The notes under the pieces: generated by a model
The model's input: only the letters and a program-made list of their open reading frames with translations
What the model was told of the DNA's origin: nothing
Databases searched by the model: none
In this document: one piece after another, positions 47,777 to 57,347 of the stretch
How the letters are laid out: every line of letters starts with the position of its first letter
Numbering within the stretch: the stretch's first letter is position 1
Position numbers and translations under genes: made by a program
NCBI RefSeq assembly: GCF_001269985.1
Contig: NZ_BBZB01000001.1
Coordinates: forward strand, 3,596,001-3,660,000
Length of the DNA: 64,000 nt
From: Pseudoalteromonas sp. '520P1 No. 423'
GTDB lineage: Bacteria > Pseudomonadota > Gammaproteobacteria > Enterobacterales > Alteromonadaceae
Direction: 5' to 3'

Positions 47777-48176
47777 CTACATTCTCCAAAGCAGATAAAA
47801 TTGAACAATGTATTGCAGCTTCTTCACCGCCACAACAAGCGTCTGATAATAAACGTAATGAGTCTTTAAATCGTGTCAGTTCCATTATTTTAGCTTCAAC
47901 TTGTGCAAGTTTTAAATCAGTTAATGATTTAACTTCACCACAACTATGATCTTGTTTTTCAAGATTAATAGATAATAATTCTTTAATTTCATTCAAACTA
48001 AAACCAATACTTTTGGCTCTAACAATAAACTGCATACAACGAAGATCATTGTCATTGTATAAACGATAGCCAGATTCACTTCTCCCTGAAGGTGTTAATA
48101 AGCCATTTTTTTCATAATATCTAAGTGTATCTGTTGATACTGATAAAACCTTAGATAACTCACCTATTTTATACAT
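47751..48176 (-). CDS. MerR family metal-responsive regulator (ZntR-like)
   Basis: The 141-residue regulator starts MYKIGELSKVLSVSTDTLRY, with the MerR winged helix and LTPSGRSESGYRLYND, then a long dimer helix. Cysteines at CSILSALENV, DACCGGEEAAIHC and HSCGEV resemble the zinc/cadmium-binding ends of ZntR/CadR. The ATG at 48176 is chosen because GGAA lies about 8 nt upstream; an open frame upstream would add 21 residues with no MerR similarity. It heads a two-gene operon with the permease. Confidence 0.88.
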   Translation of the reverse strand: MYKIGELSKVLSVSTDTLRYYEKNGLLTPSGRSESGYRLYNDNDLRCMQFIVRAKSIGFSLNEIKELLSINLEKQDHSCGEVKSLTDLKLAQVEAKIMELTRFKDSLRLLSDACCGGEEAAIHCSILSALENVDDSFNRVN

Positions 48177-48207
48177 AATCGTTTCCATCTGAGCTGTTAA
48201 TACAAGC

Positions 48208-48239
48208 ATAATAAACCTTGGAGTAAACACCAAGGTCAA
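48208..48239 (-). promoter_or_regulatory. MerR-type promoter with 20-bp spacer and operator dyad
   Basis: On the minus strand TTGACC (-35) and TATTAT (-10) are separated by 20 bp, longer than normal. The spacer region contains the dyad ACCTTGG / CCAAGGT (48215-48221 and 48230-48236). This is the classic layout by which MerR proteins bend and activate their own operon's promoter. Confidence 0.75.
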
Positions 48240-48343
48240 GCATGTTAATAAATTAAAAATTCACAGCTTGAAGTGAAGTACCTATATTGTCACAATGCGC
48301 TATTATATATCTCATTTTAAAATCGATGCATATGCCTGTAATC

Positions 48344-49318
48344 ATGCAAAAAAATTTAATCAATATTGTTATTTTAGATGCCGCCACTTTAAATAATGCT
48401 GATTTATCTGCTTTAATTGATATTAATGAACAAGCAAACTCTGTTGTTAAGTCATATGAAACCACCAGTAAATCTCAAATACAAGAACACTGTAAAAATG
48501 CAGATGTCATTATTACTAATAAGATATGCTTAGGGCATGAAGAGTTAATTAATTTACCTAAATTAAAATTGATATGTATTGCAGCAACCGGAACCAATAA
48601 CATTGATTTAGTGACAGCTAAATCACAAGGAATAGCGGTCACCAATGTCGCTGGTTACTCTACAGCCTCTGTTGTACAACATACTTTAACACTTATCCTT
48701 ACCTTAATGAGTAATAGCCATAAATATATTCAAGATTGCAAAAATGACGCTTGGCAAAAAAGTGATATGTTTTGTTTGTTAAATCATCCGATTGCTGAAC
48801 TGGAAAATAAAACTCTGACAATTATCGGCTACGGTGCATTAGGTAAAGGAGTTGAAAATATTGCAAAAGCATTTGGCATGAAAGTATTGATTAGTGAGAG
48901 GAAAAACCAAGCTAGCAGAGAAGGCAGAACTAATTTTGAATCTGCGTTAAAACAAGCCGATATCGTTTCTATTCACTCACCACTCACAGAAGAAACTAAA
49001 AGTTTAATTTCTAATAATGAGTTTTCATTAATGAAACCAACAGCTGTTTTAATTAATACCGCAAGAGGTGGTATTGTAGATGAAACAGCCCTCGTTAAAG
49101 CACTTAAAAATAAATTAATAGCAGCATCTGCAACAGATGTATTAAGTCTTGAGCCTGCAAAAGAATGCAACCCACTGATTCAATATAAAGGTGATAATTT
49201 AATTATTACACCACATATCGCTTGGGGTTCAAAAGAGTCTATTGCACGTTTAGTTAAAGAAATCAGTTTAAATATTATTGCTTTTTATAATGATGAAAGT
49301 CGAAATAGAATCGTTTAA
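48344..49318 (+). CDS. D-2-hydroxyacid dehydrogenase (NAD-dependent)
   Basis: The protein has about 324 residues from the ATG at 48344. The Rossmann motif GYGALGKGV is central, with the catalytic Arg in NTARGGIVDE and the His in ITPHIAWGSKES. It is similar to hydroxypyruvate/glycerate dehydrogenases; the exact substrate is not clear. An earlier ATG at 48287 would add 19 residues without family resemblance. No strong ribosome binding site is visible for either start. Confidence 0.85.
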   Translation: MQKNLINIVILDAATLNNADLSALIDINEQANSVVKSYETTSKSQIQEHCKNADVIITNKICLGHEELINLPKLKLICIAATGTNNIDLVTAKSQGIAVTNVAGYSTASVVQHTLTLILTLMSNSHKYIQDCKNDAWQKSDMFCLLNHPIAELENKTLTIIGYGALGKGVENIAKAFGMKVLISERKNQASREGRTNFESALKQADIVSIHSPLTEETKSLISNNEFSLMKPTAVLINTARGGIVDETALVKALKNKLIAASATDVLSLEPAKECNPLIQYKGDNLIITPHIAWGSKESIARLVKEISLNIIAFYNDESRNRIV

Positions 49319-49325
49319 AAAGTCA

Positions 49326-50216
49326 CTAATAAGTTAAATTAAGTGGTGATAACCAAAGTGTATCATCACTTAATAATTCCTTTGTTTTATCGCTTAATAA
49401 TGGATTATGTAATTCAAAAATACGCCTTTGTGATAAATTCGCTTTTTTAATAACGTTAAAGATCATTTCATGGTTATAAAATAGCTTATCAAAGCTACCA
49501 TCCTTAATTGCTTTTTTAAGGCCAAACTCTAATCTTTTAGACAACTCTCCATTAATTTTATTTACAAAAAAGTAGATTGGTGCGGGATATTTTAATAATA
49601 GTCTGGACTCTACCTTAAGATTTAAATCTTCTTTTATTTCACCCCAAGGTTCATGTAGCCCACGAGGGAAAAAGTCAAAGCGTTTCATTTTCAGCATTGG
49701 CAATAAGTTTCTAGCTGCCCCTTGGATCACATTAAAACCACCTGATAATAAAATTTGTGTATCTGGCCAATCAATACCTTGCCCTATGGAGGTTTGTTTT
49801 AATTGAGACAAGCTATTTATATCTGTAAATTGATATTGGTCATCTGCTCGAATGATACCAATGCGATATCCCATTAAACCTTTAAGTATGGGTATATAAA
49901 CCGTATTAAACCTTTGTTCACGCTCTTTAGAAGTCATACTCCATACGACATCAACGACCTTGCCTTGCTCCAGCATATTTAATGTGCGGCCTTGGTGCAT
50001 TTCTAATACTTGTTCTTGTAACTTAAAAGCACCATATTTATCACTGCTTTTTTCAAGCGCTAACTGTAATACATCTAAGTAATAACTTTGTTGTGCGTTT
50101 TTTAATAATAACGATGTGCCATATTTTACTGTTAAGGGAGGAATAGTGGGTTGTGCAAAAGCAGTGATACTGAAAAATATACTTATATGAAAAATAAAAA
50201 TATATTTTATAAACAT
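49326..50216 (-). CDS. Periplasmic substrate-binding-like protein
   Basis: The protein has about 296 residues with a signal peptide ending AFAQ. The fold is of the type-2 periplasmic binding kind (LLKNAQQSYYLDVLQLALEK, GRTLNMLEQGKVVDVVWSMT). No transporter genes are near, and the 3' end lies 7 bases from the convergent dehydrogenase stop. Start at the ATG 50216 with GGA upstream. It resembles the protein at 36890 only in broad fold. Ligand unknown. Confidence 0.78.
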   Translation of the reverse strand: MFIKYIFIFHISIFFSITAFAQPTIPPLTVKYGTSLLLKNAQQSYYLDVLQLALEKSSDKYGAFKLQEQVLEMHQGRTLNMLEQGKVVDVVWSMTSKEREQRFNTVYIPILKGLMGYRIGIIRADDQYQFTDINSLSQLKQTSIGQGIDWPDTQILLSGGFNVIQGAARNLLPMLKMKRFDFFPRGLHEPWGEIKEDLNLKVESRLLLKYPAPIYFFVNKINGELSKRLEFGLKKAIKDGSFDKLFYNHEMIFNVIKKANLSQRRIFELHNPLLSDKTKELLSDDTLWLSPLNLTY

Positions 50217-50443
50217 ATTTAATCCATAAATTATTAATTCCACACTATTTTATATAGTAAGCCTTTGATTATTATTGAGCAATATAAAAGCAAACGTGCT
50301 TTGTTTTTATATTCATTTACGACTTTAAATTCAGAAGACACATTTCACATGAGTTATATGAAACTCACCGTTTTTTACTGTAAAACCAATAATAAATACC
50401 TTATAAAAGGGCTAATTAAATCCCCAATCCTTTTGGAGTTAAA

Positions 50444-52214
50444 ATGAAAAAGTCAGCTTTAGCCCTAGCGCTTGCATCAGTAATCACATTAAGTGCATGT
50501 AATACGACAGAGCAAGTATCACAACCATCAGTTGTACAAGAGCAAGTTCAAACTCAATTTTCTGATTTTTCTAAAAATTTTATTGATGAGTTATGGAAAA
50601 ATAACCCAGAATGGTCTCTTTGGGCAGGTTACGGTAAATACGATGACATTTTAACAGTGCCAAACAAATCGAGCCGTCAAAAAGATCTCGCTATCACACA
50701 AGCACAGCTTACTGCTTTAGAAAAATTCGATCTAAGTTCATTAAGCTCAAATCAACAAACTGATTACTACTTAATAGAAAACTTACTTAAAAAAAATATT
50801 TGGAGCTTAACCAAGTTTAAAAGCTGGCAGTGGAACCCATCTAGCTACAATGTAGCGGGTGGTTTTGCAAAAATTATTAATGGTCGTTTTGACTCTGACA
50901 AAATTAAATTTGAAAAAGTACTTCGACGTTTAGTAAATGTACCGGATTATTATCACGCAGCACAAAACAATATTGAAAACCCAACAATTGAATATACACA
51001 GTTAGCGATTAGCCAAAATAAAGGCGCTTTTTCTGTTTTTTCACCTGAATTACTAACAAAAGTAAAAGCCTCTGAATTATCAAACAGTGATAAAGCACTA
51101 TTCGAACAAAGATTTAATGCTGCTACTAAGGCTGTTCAAGGTTATATCGACTTTTTAACAGTGCTTGAAAAAGATCTAGCTAAAAATGGTAATGCCAGAT
51201 CATTTAGAATTGGTGAAGCACTTTATGAAGAGAAGTTCGCCTTTGATATTCAATCAGGCTATACAGCTAAGGAAGTTTACCAAAAAGCAGTAAACGATAG
51301 AGATACTGTTTTACAAGAAATGATCAAAATCACAGAGCAACTTTGGCCTAAATATCTTGCAGATGAACCTATGCCTGCAAATAAGCAAAAAGCGGTTGCT
51401 AAACTAATTAAACATTTATCAGTTAAACATGTTTTAGCTGATGAATTTGTACCAGAAATTAAACGTCAAATCCCTGTTCTTGAAAAGTTTGTAATGGATA
51501 AAGACTTAATTGACCTAGATCCTGAAAAGCCGCTAGTCGTGCGTGAAACACCTGATTATATGCGTGGTTTTGCTGGTGCATCAATTAGTGCTCCTGGTCC
51601 ATACGAAACAAAAGAAAATACATACTACAATGTGACGCCACTTGATAATATGAACGCAGAGCAAGCTGAATCGTACTTACGCGAATATAATCATTGGATT
51701 TTACAAATACTGAATATTCATGAAGCAATTCCAGGACATTACACAGTTAGTTTATTCAAATGAATCACCCTCTTTAATCAAGAGCATTTTAGGTAACGGC
51801 GCTATGATTGAAGGCTGGGCGGTTTATTCTGAGCGCATGATGCTAGAAGAAGGTTATGGTGATTTTGAACCTGAAATGTGGTTGATGTATTACAAATGGA
51901 ACTTGCGAGTGATCTGTAATACGATTTTAGATTACAGCATTCAAGTTAAAGGTATGACCGAACAACAAGGTCTAGACTTATTAATGAATGATGCTTTCCA
52001 AGAACACGCTGAAGCATCAGGTAAATGGCGACGTGCAACACTAAGCCAAGTTCAATTAACAAGCTATTATACTGGTTATAGAGAAATATATGATTTCCGT
52101 GAACTACAAAAACAAAAACTAGGTAAAGACTTTGACTTAAAAACTTTCCACAATGAATTTTTAAGTTATGGCAGCGCGCCAGTTAAATATATTAGAGGAT
52201 TAATGGACAAGTAA
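50444..52214 (+). pseudogene. DUF885 family lipoprotein peptidase, frameshifted
   Basis: The gene encodes a lipoprotein signal (LSAC) and the DUF885 zinc-peptidase-like domain. The frame breaks immediately after the metal motif HEAIPGHYT (51719-51746). It resumes one frame over with QLVYSNESPSLIKSILGNG and runs to 52214 with EGWAVYSERMMLEEGYG. Homologues read HYTQLVY, so a loss of two bases in the CACAC run explains it. Both halves are otherwise clean, so this is a recent lesion or a sequencing error. The truncated 439-residue product would lack the C-terminal third. Confidence 0.85.
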
Positions 52215-52248
52215 GTCATTTCACACTATAAAAAAGGAAGTAATACAA

Positions 52249-52889
52249 GTGAAAGTGACCTTTTATGGCACCAGAGGATCGATACCAACACCTGTCGAAA
52301 CCACAGTAAAGTACGGTGGTAATTCAGCTTGTGTACTAATTGAAGCTGATAATAAAAGGCTTATTTTTGATGTGAGTACTGGTATTAAAAAGCGAAGTGA
52401 GGAACTCGCTTCTAATAATGAACCTGTCACCATTATATTAAGCCATAACCACTGGGAACATACTCAAGGTTTTCCATTTTTCATACCCGCTTATCAAAAA
52501 AATAGACTTATCAATATTTAAAGTGCCCTACTCAACCTGTTAAACATAATGCCATTTTAGAAAAAATGGATATGAGCACCTTCCCTGTTCCCTCAAAAGA
52601 TAATTTAAATACTGACTTTGATTCTCGGGTCAAATTTTTAAGTAATGTTGACTGCTTGGTTCATGATGCACAATACACAGATCTAGAAATGCCGCTAAAA
52701 TGAGGTTGGTGTCACTCCTCAATAGATCAAGCAATCAAATTAGCTAAAGCTGCTAAAATTAAAGTACTCATTTTATATAGCCATGCACCAGAGAGAACCG
52801 ATAAAGAGTTAGATAAATTTATGAATGAAAAACAAATAGACGTCATTAATGAAACTAAAATACCAGGTTTTTCACCTTTAGCATCTTAA
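52249..52889 (+). pseudogene. MBL-fold metallohydrolase, disrupted
   Basis: The N-terminus is MKVTFYGTRGSIPTPVETTV and KYGGNSACVLIE, a normal MBL start. The metal motif reads HNHWEH where HxHxDH is expected. The first frame stops at 52519-52521 (KNRLINI). A shifted frame continues with YLKCPTQPVKHNAILEKMD, then a deleted region, then CLVHDAQYTDLEMPLK, an in-frame TGA, and GWCHSSIDQAIKLAKAAKI to a TAA at 52889. Compared with intact relatives it has a frameshift, a nonsense codon and loss of some internal sequence. Confidence 0.82.
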
Positions 52890-52947
52890 CTATTAGCTAG
52901 GGGTTTGATATTATTAATATATTATATTTAAAGTATTGAGGAATAAG

Positions 52948-53880
52948 ATGCGCCCATTAATTATTTTTATTCTTTTTTACTTGCTTTGTATACAAGTTCA
53001 GGCAAAAAACTTACAAAAAACAGTAAACGAAAACACCATTTCGTTTGACTATACTTGGCAAGATCATAACCATAAAACTCAAACTTTAAGCTTCTCCTTA
53101 CCCAAAAAACTTATAAATAATAAATACAGACGCTTTAAACGCTTCGATAAAGATAAAGCAATGAATCACATTTATAAAGCTTTATTAGAACAAGCAAGTA
53201 GCTATAACCCCAGAGAAGTGAGAGTCAGTTTTAAGCAACAACATTCACAATTAGGCTATACCATAAAAAGTAAAAATGAAAAAAAAATAAATGAAGTTGA
53301 GCAACAACTTAAACAACTTGAAAATAAAACTTATTTAGATTTTTTAAAGCAACATCACTACATTGAATTTAATACCCCTTGGGCTGGGAAAAAAATAAAA
53401 CCAGATCATAAAAAGTTTGTAATTGAAGGCGTCGATTACTTAGAGCCAGTAACGCAAGCGATTAGAGAATCTATTTCAGTTAAAAAGCCCAGGGTTTTAA
53501 TCAACTTTGTTTTATCTTGGTTGCAATCAATCCCCTATTCCACTTTAGAAAGCAGAACAGAATCAAGTGGGTTAGGCTACTATCCACCGATTCGCGTGAT
53601 AGCGCACAACATAGGTGACTGTGATAGTAAAATGACTTTAATGTCAGCAATTATAAAAAAAATATACCCACGGCTCAGTCAATCACTTATTTATTTACCT
53701 CAACATGCCTTAATCGGGTTTCAATTACCTACTTTAAAAGCTGATAAATATACAACAATAAATGGCTTGCACTATATTTTGGCAGAACCTGTCGGTCCTG
53801 CTAAATACCCATTATCTAAAATAGCAGATAGCTCAATTGGCTATATTGATGCTAAAAGTTATTTTCATGAAATAATTTAA
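52948..53880 (+). CDS. Secreted transglutaminase-like protein, uncharacterised
   Basis: The 310-residue protein has a signal peptide ending VQAK. Three spaced blocks suggest a transglutaminase-like cysteine catalytic site: NIGDCDSKMTLMSAI (Cys), PQHALIGFQ (His) and LAEPVGPAKYPL (acidic). I do not recognise a named family. ATG 52948 is chosen because GAGG lies 6 nt upstream; a TTG 12 bases earlier overlaps it. It stands alone between the broken MBL gene and the amidohydrolase. A protease or crosslinking role is possible but not shown. Confidence 0.7.
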   Translation: MRPLIIFILFYLLCIQVQAKNLQKTVNENTISFDYTWQDHNHKTQTLSFSLPKKLINNKYRRFKRFDKDKAMNHIYKALLEQASSYNPREVRVSFKQQHSQLGYTIKSKNEKKINEVEQQLKQLENKTYLDFLKQHHYIEFNTPWAGKKIKPDHKKFVIEGVDYLEPVTQAIRESISVKKPRVLINFVLSWLQSIPYSTLESRTESSGLGYYPPIRVIAHNIGDCDSKMTLMSAIIKKIYPRLSQSLIYLPQHALIGFQLPTLKADKYTTINGLHYILAEPVGPAKYPLSKIADSSIGYIDAKSYFHEII

Positions 53881-53950
53881 TTATAAAAAACCTTTTAAAT
53901 TATCTAATTAAAGAATAAAGTTTTAACACTAATAATAAAAAGACACTCTT

Positions 53951-55609
53951 ATGCGTTTATTACCTAAAATTGCAGGTTTATTAACTTTATCTTCCCTTGT
54001 TATCTCATCAAATGTACTAGCAAAATTTACAGCAGTACATAATGTAACCGGTTATACTTTAGAGCGAAGTGGCGAACTAAAGGAGTTTTCCACTCTGGTA
54101 TTTAAAAACGGCAAAGTGGTTAGAACTGGTGATAAGGCATTACTAAAAAGCTACCCTAATGCAAAAAAAATTGATGGTGAAAACAAATTTTTATTACCGG
54201 GACTGATTGATGCCCATGGCCATATAATAGGCTTAGGTCAAAACTTATCTCGTTTAGATTTACGTGATACTCAATCTAAAAGAGATGTTGGTGAAAAGCT
54301 AAAAGCATTTTCAAAAAATAAAAATGGCTGGATTGTTGGCCGTGGTTGGAATCAAGAGAACTGGCCAAACAATCAATTCCCTACTGCAGCAGATTTAGAT
54401 AAGTATGTCAGTGATATTCCTGTGGTATTAACTCGTGTAGATGGCCATGCAGTTTGGGCAAATAGTAAAGCAATGTCGCTTGCCAATATTACTTCACAAA
54501 TTAAAGCGCCTATGGGCGGGGAAATTATAAGATTAGCCAATAATGACCCTAGCGGCATTTTTATAGATAAAGCAGAAGATTTAATTAATAACCACATCCC
54601 AAAAACAAATAAACAAGCTATTAATCAAGCGTTAGACTTAGCTGGAGAGCACTTATTAAGCTTAGGTATTACATCAGCACATGATGCGGGAATAAACAAA
54701 GACACTTGGGAAATTTATAAACAAAGAGCCAAAGATAAAAACTTACCTGTTAGAATTTACGCCATGTTATCAGCAAGCGATCCCCAGTTAGATTTCATGT
54801 TAAAAGCAGGTACTTACCAAGAACAAAGTGATTTTTTATCTATTCGCAGCATAAAAGTTTATGCCGATGGCGCTTTAGGTAGCCGAGGTGCAGCTCTTTT
54901 AAGTGATTATGCGGACAGAGCACAGCACACAGGCCTTATGCTTGAGTCACAAGCATCACTCGAAGACTTTTATACAAAAAGCTTTAAACATGGGTTTACC
55001 GCCAATACTCATGCAATTGGTGACCGGGCTAATAAAATTGTTTTAGATGCCTATGAAAATGTATTTAAAAATACCGGTGGTCGCTTATTAAGAAATAGAA
55101 TTGAACATGCTCAGATAGTGCACGTAGATGATATTCCTAGATTTAAATCATTAAATATAATTCCTTCTATGCAACCTGTACACGCAACATCTGATATGCA
55201 TATGGCAGAAGTAAGATTAGATGATAAACGCCTGCAAGGTGCTTATGCTTGGCAAGCTTTTATTAAACAAGGCTCTCATTTAGCCGCTGGTTCTGACTTT
55301 CCTGTAGAGTTAGCTAATATTTTCCATGGTTTATATTCAGCTATGGGTAGAATGGATCATCAACAAAAACCTGAAAATGGCTGGCGCTCAGAGCAAGCAT
55401 TAACACGCAAACAAGCGTTTAAAGCATTTACATTAGATGCAGCATACTCAGCACATCAAGAGTTTAAAATTGGATCATTAGAGAGAGGTAAATGGGCCGA
55501 CTTTATCTTAGTTGATAAAGATATTTTTAAATCTGATATTGCAGAAGTTTACCAAACCCAAGTATTAGAAACTTGGATAGCGGGTGAGAAAAAGTACCAA
55601 AAGGACTAA
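53951..55609 (+). CDS. Secreted amidohydrolase (Amidohydro_3, YtcJ-like)
   Basis: The 552-residue protein has a signal peptide ending VLAKF and the amidohydrolase barrel: LIDAHGHIIGLG (metal HxH, about residue 85), a central metal-binding region with TAHAIGD and RIEHAQIV, and GSDFPVE near the C-terminus. Members hydrolyse amide bonds in varied small molecules; substrate unknown. It follows the transglutaminase-like gene by 70 bases. Confidence 0.85.
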   Translation: MRLLPKIAGLLTLSSLVISSNVLAKFTAVHNVTGYTLERSGELKEFSTLVFKNGKVVRTGDKALLKSYPNAKKIDGENKFLLPGLIDAHGHIIGLGQNLSRLDLRDTQSKRDVGEKLKAFSKNKNGWIVGRGWNQENWPNNQFPTAADLDKYVSDIPVVLTRVDGHAVWANSKAMSLANITSQIKAPMGGEIIRLANNDPSGIFIDKAEDLINNHIPKTNKQAINQALDLAGEHLLSLGITSAHDAGINKDTWEIYKQRAKDKNLPVRIYAMLSASDPQLDFMLKAGTYQEQSDFLSIRSIKVYADGALGSRGAALLSDYADRAQHTGLMLESQASLEDFYTKSFKHGFTANTHAIGDRANKIVLDAYENVFKNTGGRLLRNRIEHAQIVHVDDIPRFKSLNIIPSMQPVHATSDMHMAEVRLDDKRLQGAYAWQAFIKQGSHLAAGSDFPVELANIFHGLYSAMGRMDHQQKPENGWRSEQALTRKQAFKAFTLDAAYSAHQEFKIGSLERGKWADFILVDKDIFKSDIAEVYQTQVLETWIAGEKKYQKD

Positions 55610-55620
55610 GAACTAACATT

Positions 55621-55652
55621 GAGCATAAATATGTAGTTTGCTTATTTATGCT
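55621..55652. terminator. Hairpin after the amidohydrolase gene
   Basis: GAGCATAAATA and TATTTATGCTC form a perfect 11-bp stem with a 10-nt loop between convergent genes. No T tract follows, so termination is uncertain. Confidence 0.4.
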
Positions 55653-55717
55653 CAGATAATTACATAATTTTACGACATCTGTCATCATTACTAATAAATT
55701 GAAAGTTGCAAAGTAAT

Positions 55718-55954
55718 TTAGCCAGTTGCCAAGTCCTTTTTATTATCACGCATTAACTTTACAATATGGTATAAATTAACTAAAGCCAGTAGTGCATTGG
55801 CAAAAGCCACAGGCCAAGCAGTTATAATCAAGCCATAAATAGCAAAGGTAGAACAGCCTGCTAAGTTAAGCCAACGTAGTTTTACAACGTCTGTCATCAT
55901 GAGTGACATTACTAATAAAACCGATGCAAAGTAACCTAAATATTCCCAAGACAT
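55718..55954 (-). CDS. YgjV-like small inner membrane protein
   Basis: The 78-residue protein has three predicted membrane segments and begins MSWEYLGYFASVLLVMSLMM. KLRWLNLAGCSTFAIYG is typical of the Imp-YgjV family, whose function is unknown. The ATG at 55954 is preferred over one ten codons earlier. It is divergent from a Crp/Fnr-type regulator. Confidence 0.78.
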   Translation of the reverse strand: MSWEYLGYFASVLLVMSLMMTDVVKLRWLNLAGCSTFAIYGLIITAWPVAFANALLALVNLYHIVKLMRDNKKDLATG

Positions 55955-56071
55955 ATAATTCCTCAGCCAAGCGCGTATAATCAATATAAAACATATTAAA
56001 GTGGCTCAGGTATACCTTGAAGGACATATGTCCAAAGCCCCAAAATACAAAAAATAAATTCAGGCCTAACT

Positions 56072-56728
56072 ATGTTTCAATATCATTTTTCAGCTAACTT
56101 AATAGAACAACTGCTCACTTACGCAGAAAAAGAATACCAACAAGAAAAAGGCGCTAGCCTTTTACATCAAGATCAACCACTTACTAAATTATTATTAGTG
56201 AGATCAGGCACTGTTTCTTTTAGCTATGATGTAGGCAACGGCCGTAGATTATTGTTAGGTCAACTAGATTGTAATTTTACTTTGATTGGCGAAATTGAAG
56301 CACTCAATGCTAAACCTTGTATTTACACTGTCACCTGCCAAACCGATGTAAATTATCATTTAATTGATTTTAAACATTGGCAAAGTATTTTATTACAACA
56401 ACCTGAATTATGTTTGTACACAGCCCAAACAGTTGCGGCTAAATTTTTAGAAAACCATCAAATAAACTTAGATAAATTACTTTTACCTTTAAGCTATAAC
56501 ATTGCAAAAGACTGTTTATCTCGTCACCAAAATACCAGCCCCATTGTTTTACGCCCCTACCCGACTGTCAGCGCCGAAGCTGAGCGCTTTGCTACAACTG
56601 AGCGGGCATATCGCAGAGTTGTTTCAGAACTTGTTGAACAAAGCTTGATCGAAAGAACAGATAAAGGATTAAAACCTATCAATGAAGATAAACTCAGCGA
56701 CTTTATAGATCATTTTCATCAAAAATAA
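56072..56728 (+). CDS. Crp/Fnr family transcriptional regulator
   Basis: The 218-residue protein has a cyclic-nucleotide-type sensor domain (about 10-125, LLLVRSGTVSFSYDVGNGRRLLLGQL) and a C-terminal winged helix with the recognition helix around TTERAYRRVVSELVEQS. It lacks the four N-terminal cysteines of Fnr, so it is not an oxygen-sensing Fnr. It is closest in layout to YeiL-like regulators. It is divergent from the YgjV-like gene and may control it. Confidence 0.83.
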   Translation: MFQYHFSANLIEQLLTYAEKEYQQEKGASLLHQDQPLTKLLLVRSGTVSFSYDVGNGRRLLLGQLDCNFTLIGEIEALNAKPCIYTVTCQTDVNYHLIDFKHWQSILLQQPELCLYTAQTVAAKFLENHQINLDKLLLPLSYNIAKDCLSRHQNTSPIVLRPYPTVSAEAERFATTERAYRRVVSELVEQSLIERTDKGLKPINEDKLSDFIDHFHQK

Positions 56729-56814
56729 TTTAATTTCCATGAACCTTTGCGTAAATACTATCGTCTTGTAGATATAAGAAAATTAAAAGAGCTCTATTGA
56801 GAGATAGTTAAATT

Positions 56815-57330
56815 ATGGAACAAGCCAAAGTAGAATTGTTAGTCATGGATGCAAAGCAAGCCGATGAGCAGGCTTTTACTGAGCTTTTTCAGTATTTTAA
56901 TCCCGGGCTTTTAAGATTTTCTTATAAAATTTGTCATAACGAGCAGATCGCTCACGACGCAGTACAAAATGCTTGGATTAAGATCACTAAATCTTTAAAG
57001 CAACTACAAGACCCTCGCGCTTTTAAAAGCTGGGCTTATCAAGCTACTCGCTGGCAAACATTAGATTTAATAAAACATTACGCAAAAGAAAGTGCGCTTC
57101 AAGTTGATGAACCCATTGAAGCTTTAGCACAAACATTAAGTGAAGCTGATGATGTGTTGCTTCATCATATCAATGAACTACCAGATATAGATAAACACAC
57201 TATTCATTTATTTTACTTAGAGCAAATGAGCTTACAAGAAGTCAGTTTAATTTTAGAAGTACCTGTTGGCACAGTTAAATCTAGATTAAACCGAGCGCGT
57301 AAATTATTAAAACAGAAGATGGATAATTAA
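56815..57330 (+). CDS. ECF-type RNA polymerase sigma factor (second in window)
   Basis: The 171-residue sigma factor has region 2 (DEQAFTELFQYFNPGLLRF, AHDAVQNAWIKI, AFKSWAYQATRW) and region 4 (LPDIDKHTIHLFYLEQMSLQEV, GTVKSRLNRARKLLK). It is followed 17 bases later by a small membrane protein, a usual sigma/anti-sigma type pair. Target genes unknown. Confidence 0.9.
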   Translation: MEQAKVELLVMDAKQADEQAFTELFQYFNPGLLRFSYKICHNEQIAHDAVQNAWIKITKSLKQLQDPRAFKSWAYQATRWQTLDLIKHYAKESALQVDEPIEALAQTLSEADDVLLHHINELPDIDKHTIHLFYLEQMSLQEVSLILEVPVGTVKSRLNRARKLLKQKMDN

Positions 57331-57347
57331 CCTTAAGGAATACCGTT

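Noticed and set aside
50265..50447. 60-codon open frame before the DUF885 gene
   Set aside because: No ribosome binding site or family resemblance, and it ends inside the DUF885 start.
2718..52889. Stop-codon reassignment or read-through as the reason for many in-frame stops
   Set aside because: All three stop codons occur as lesions, together with frameshifts, deletions and missing domains, while intact genes use the same stops normally. Decay explains it better.
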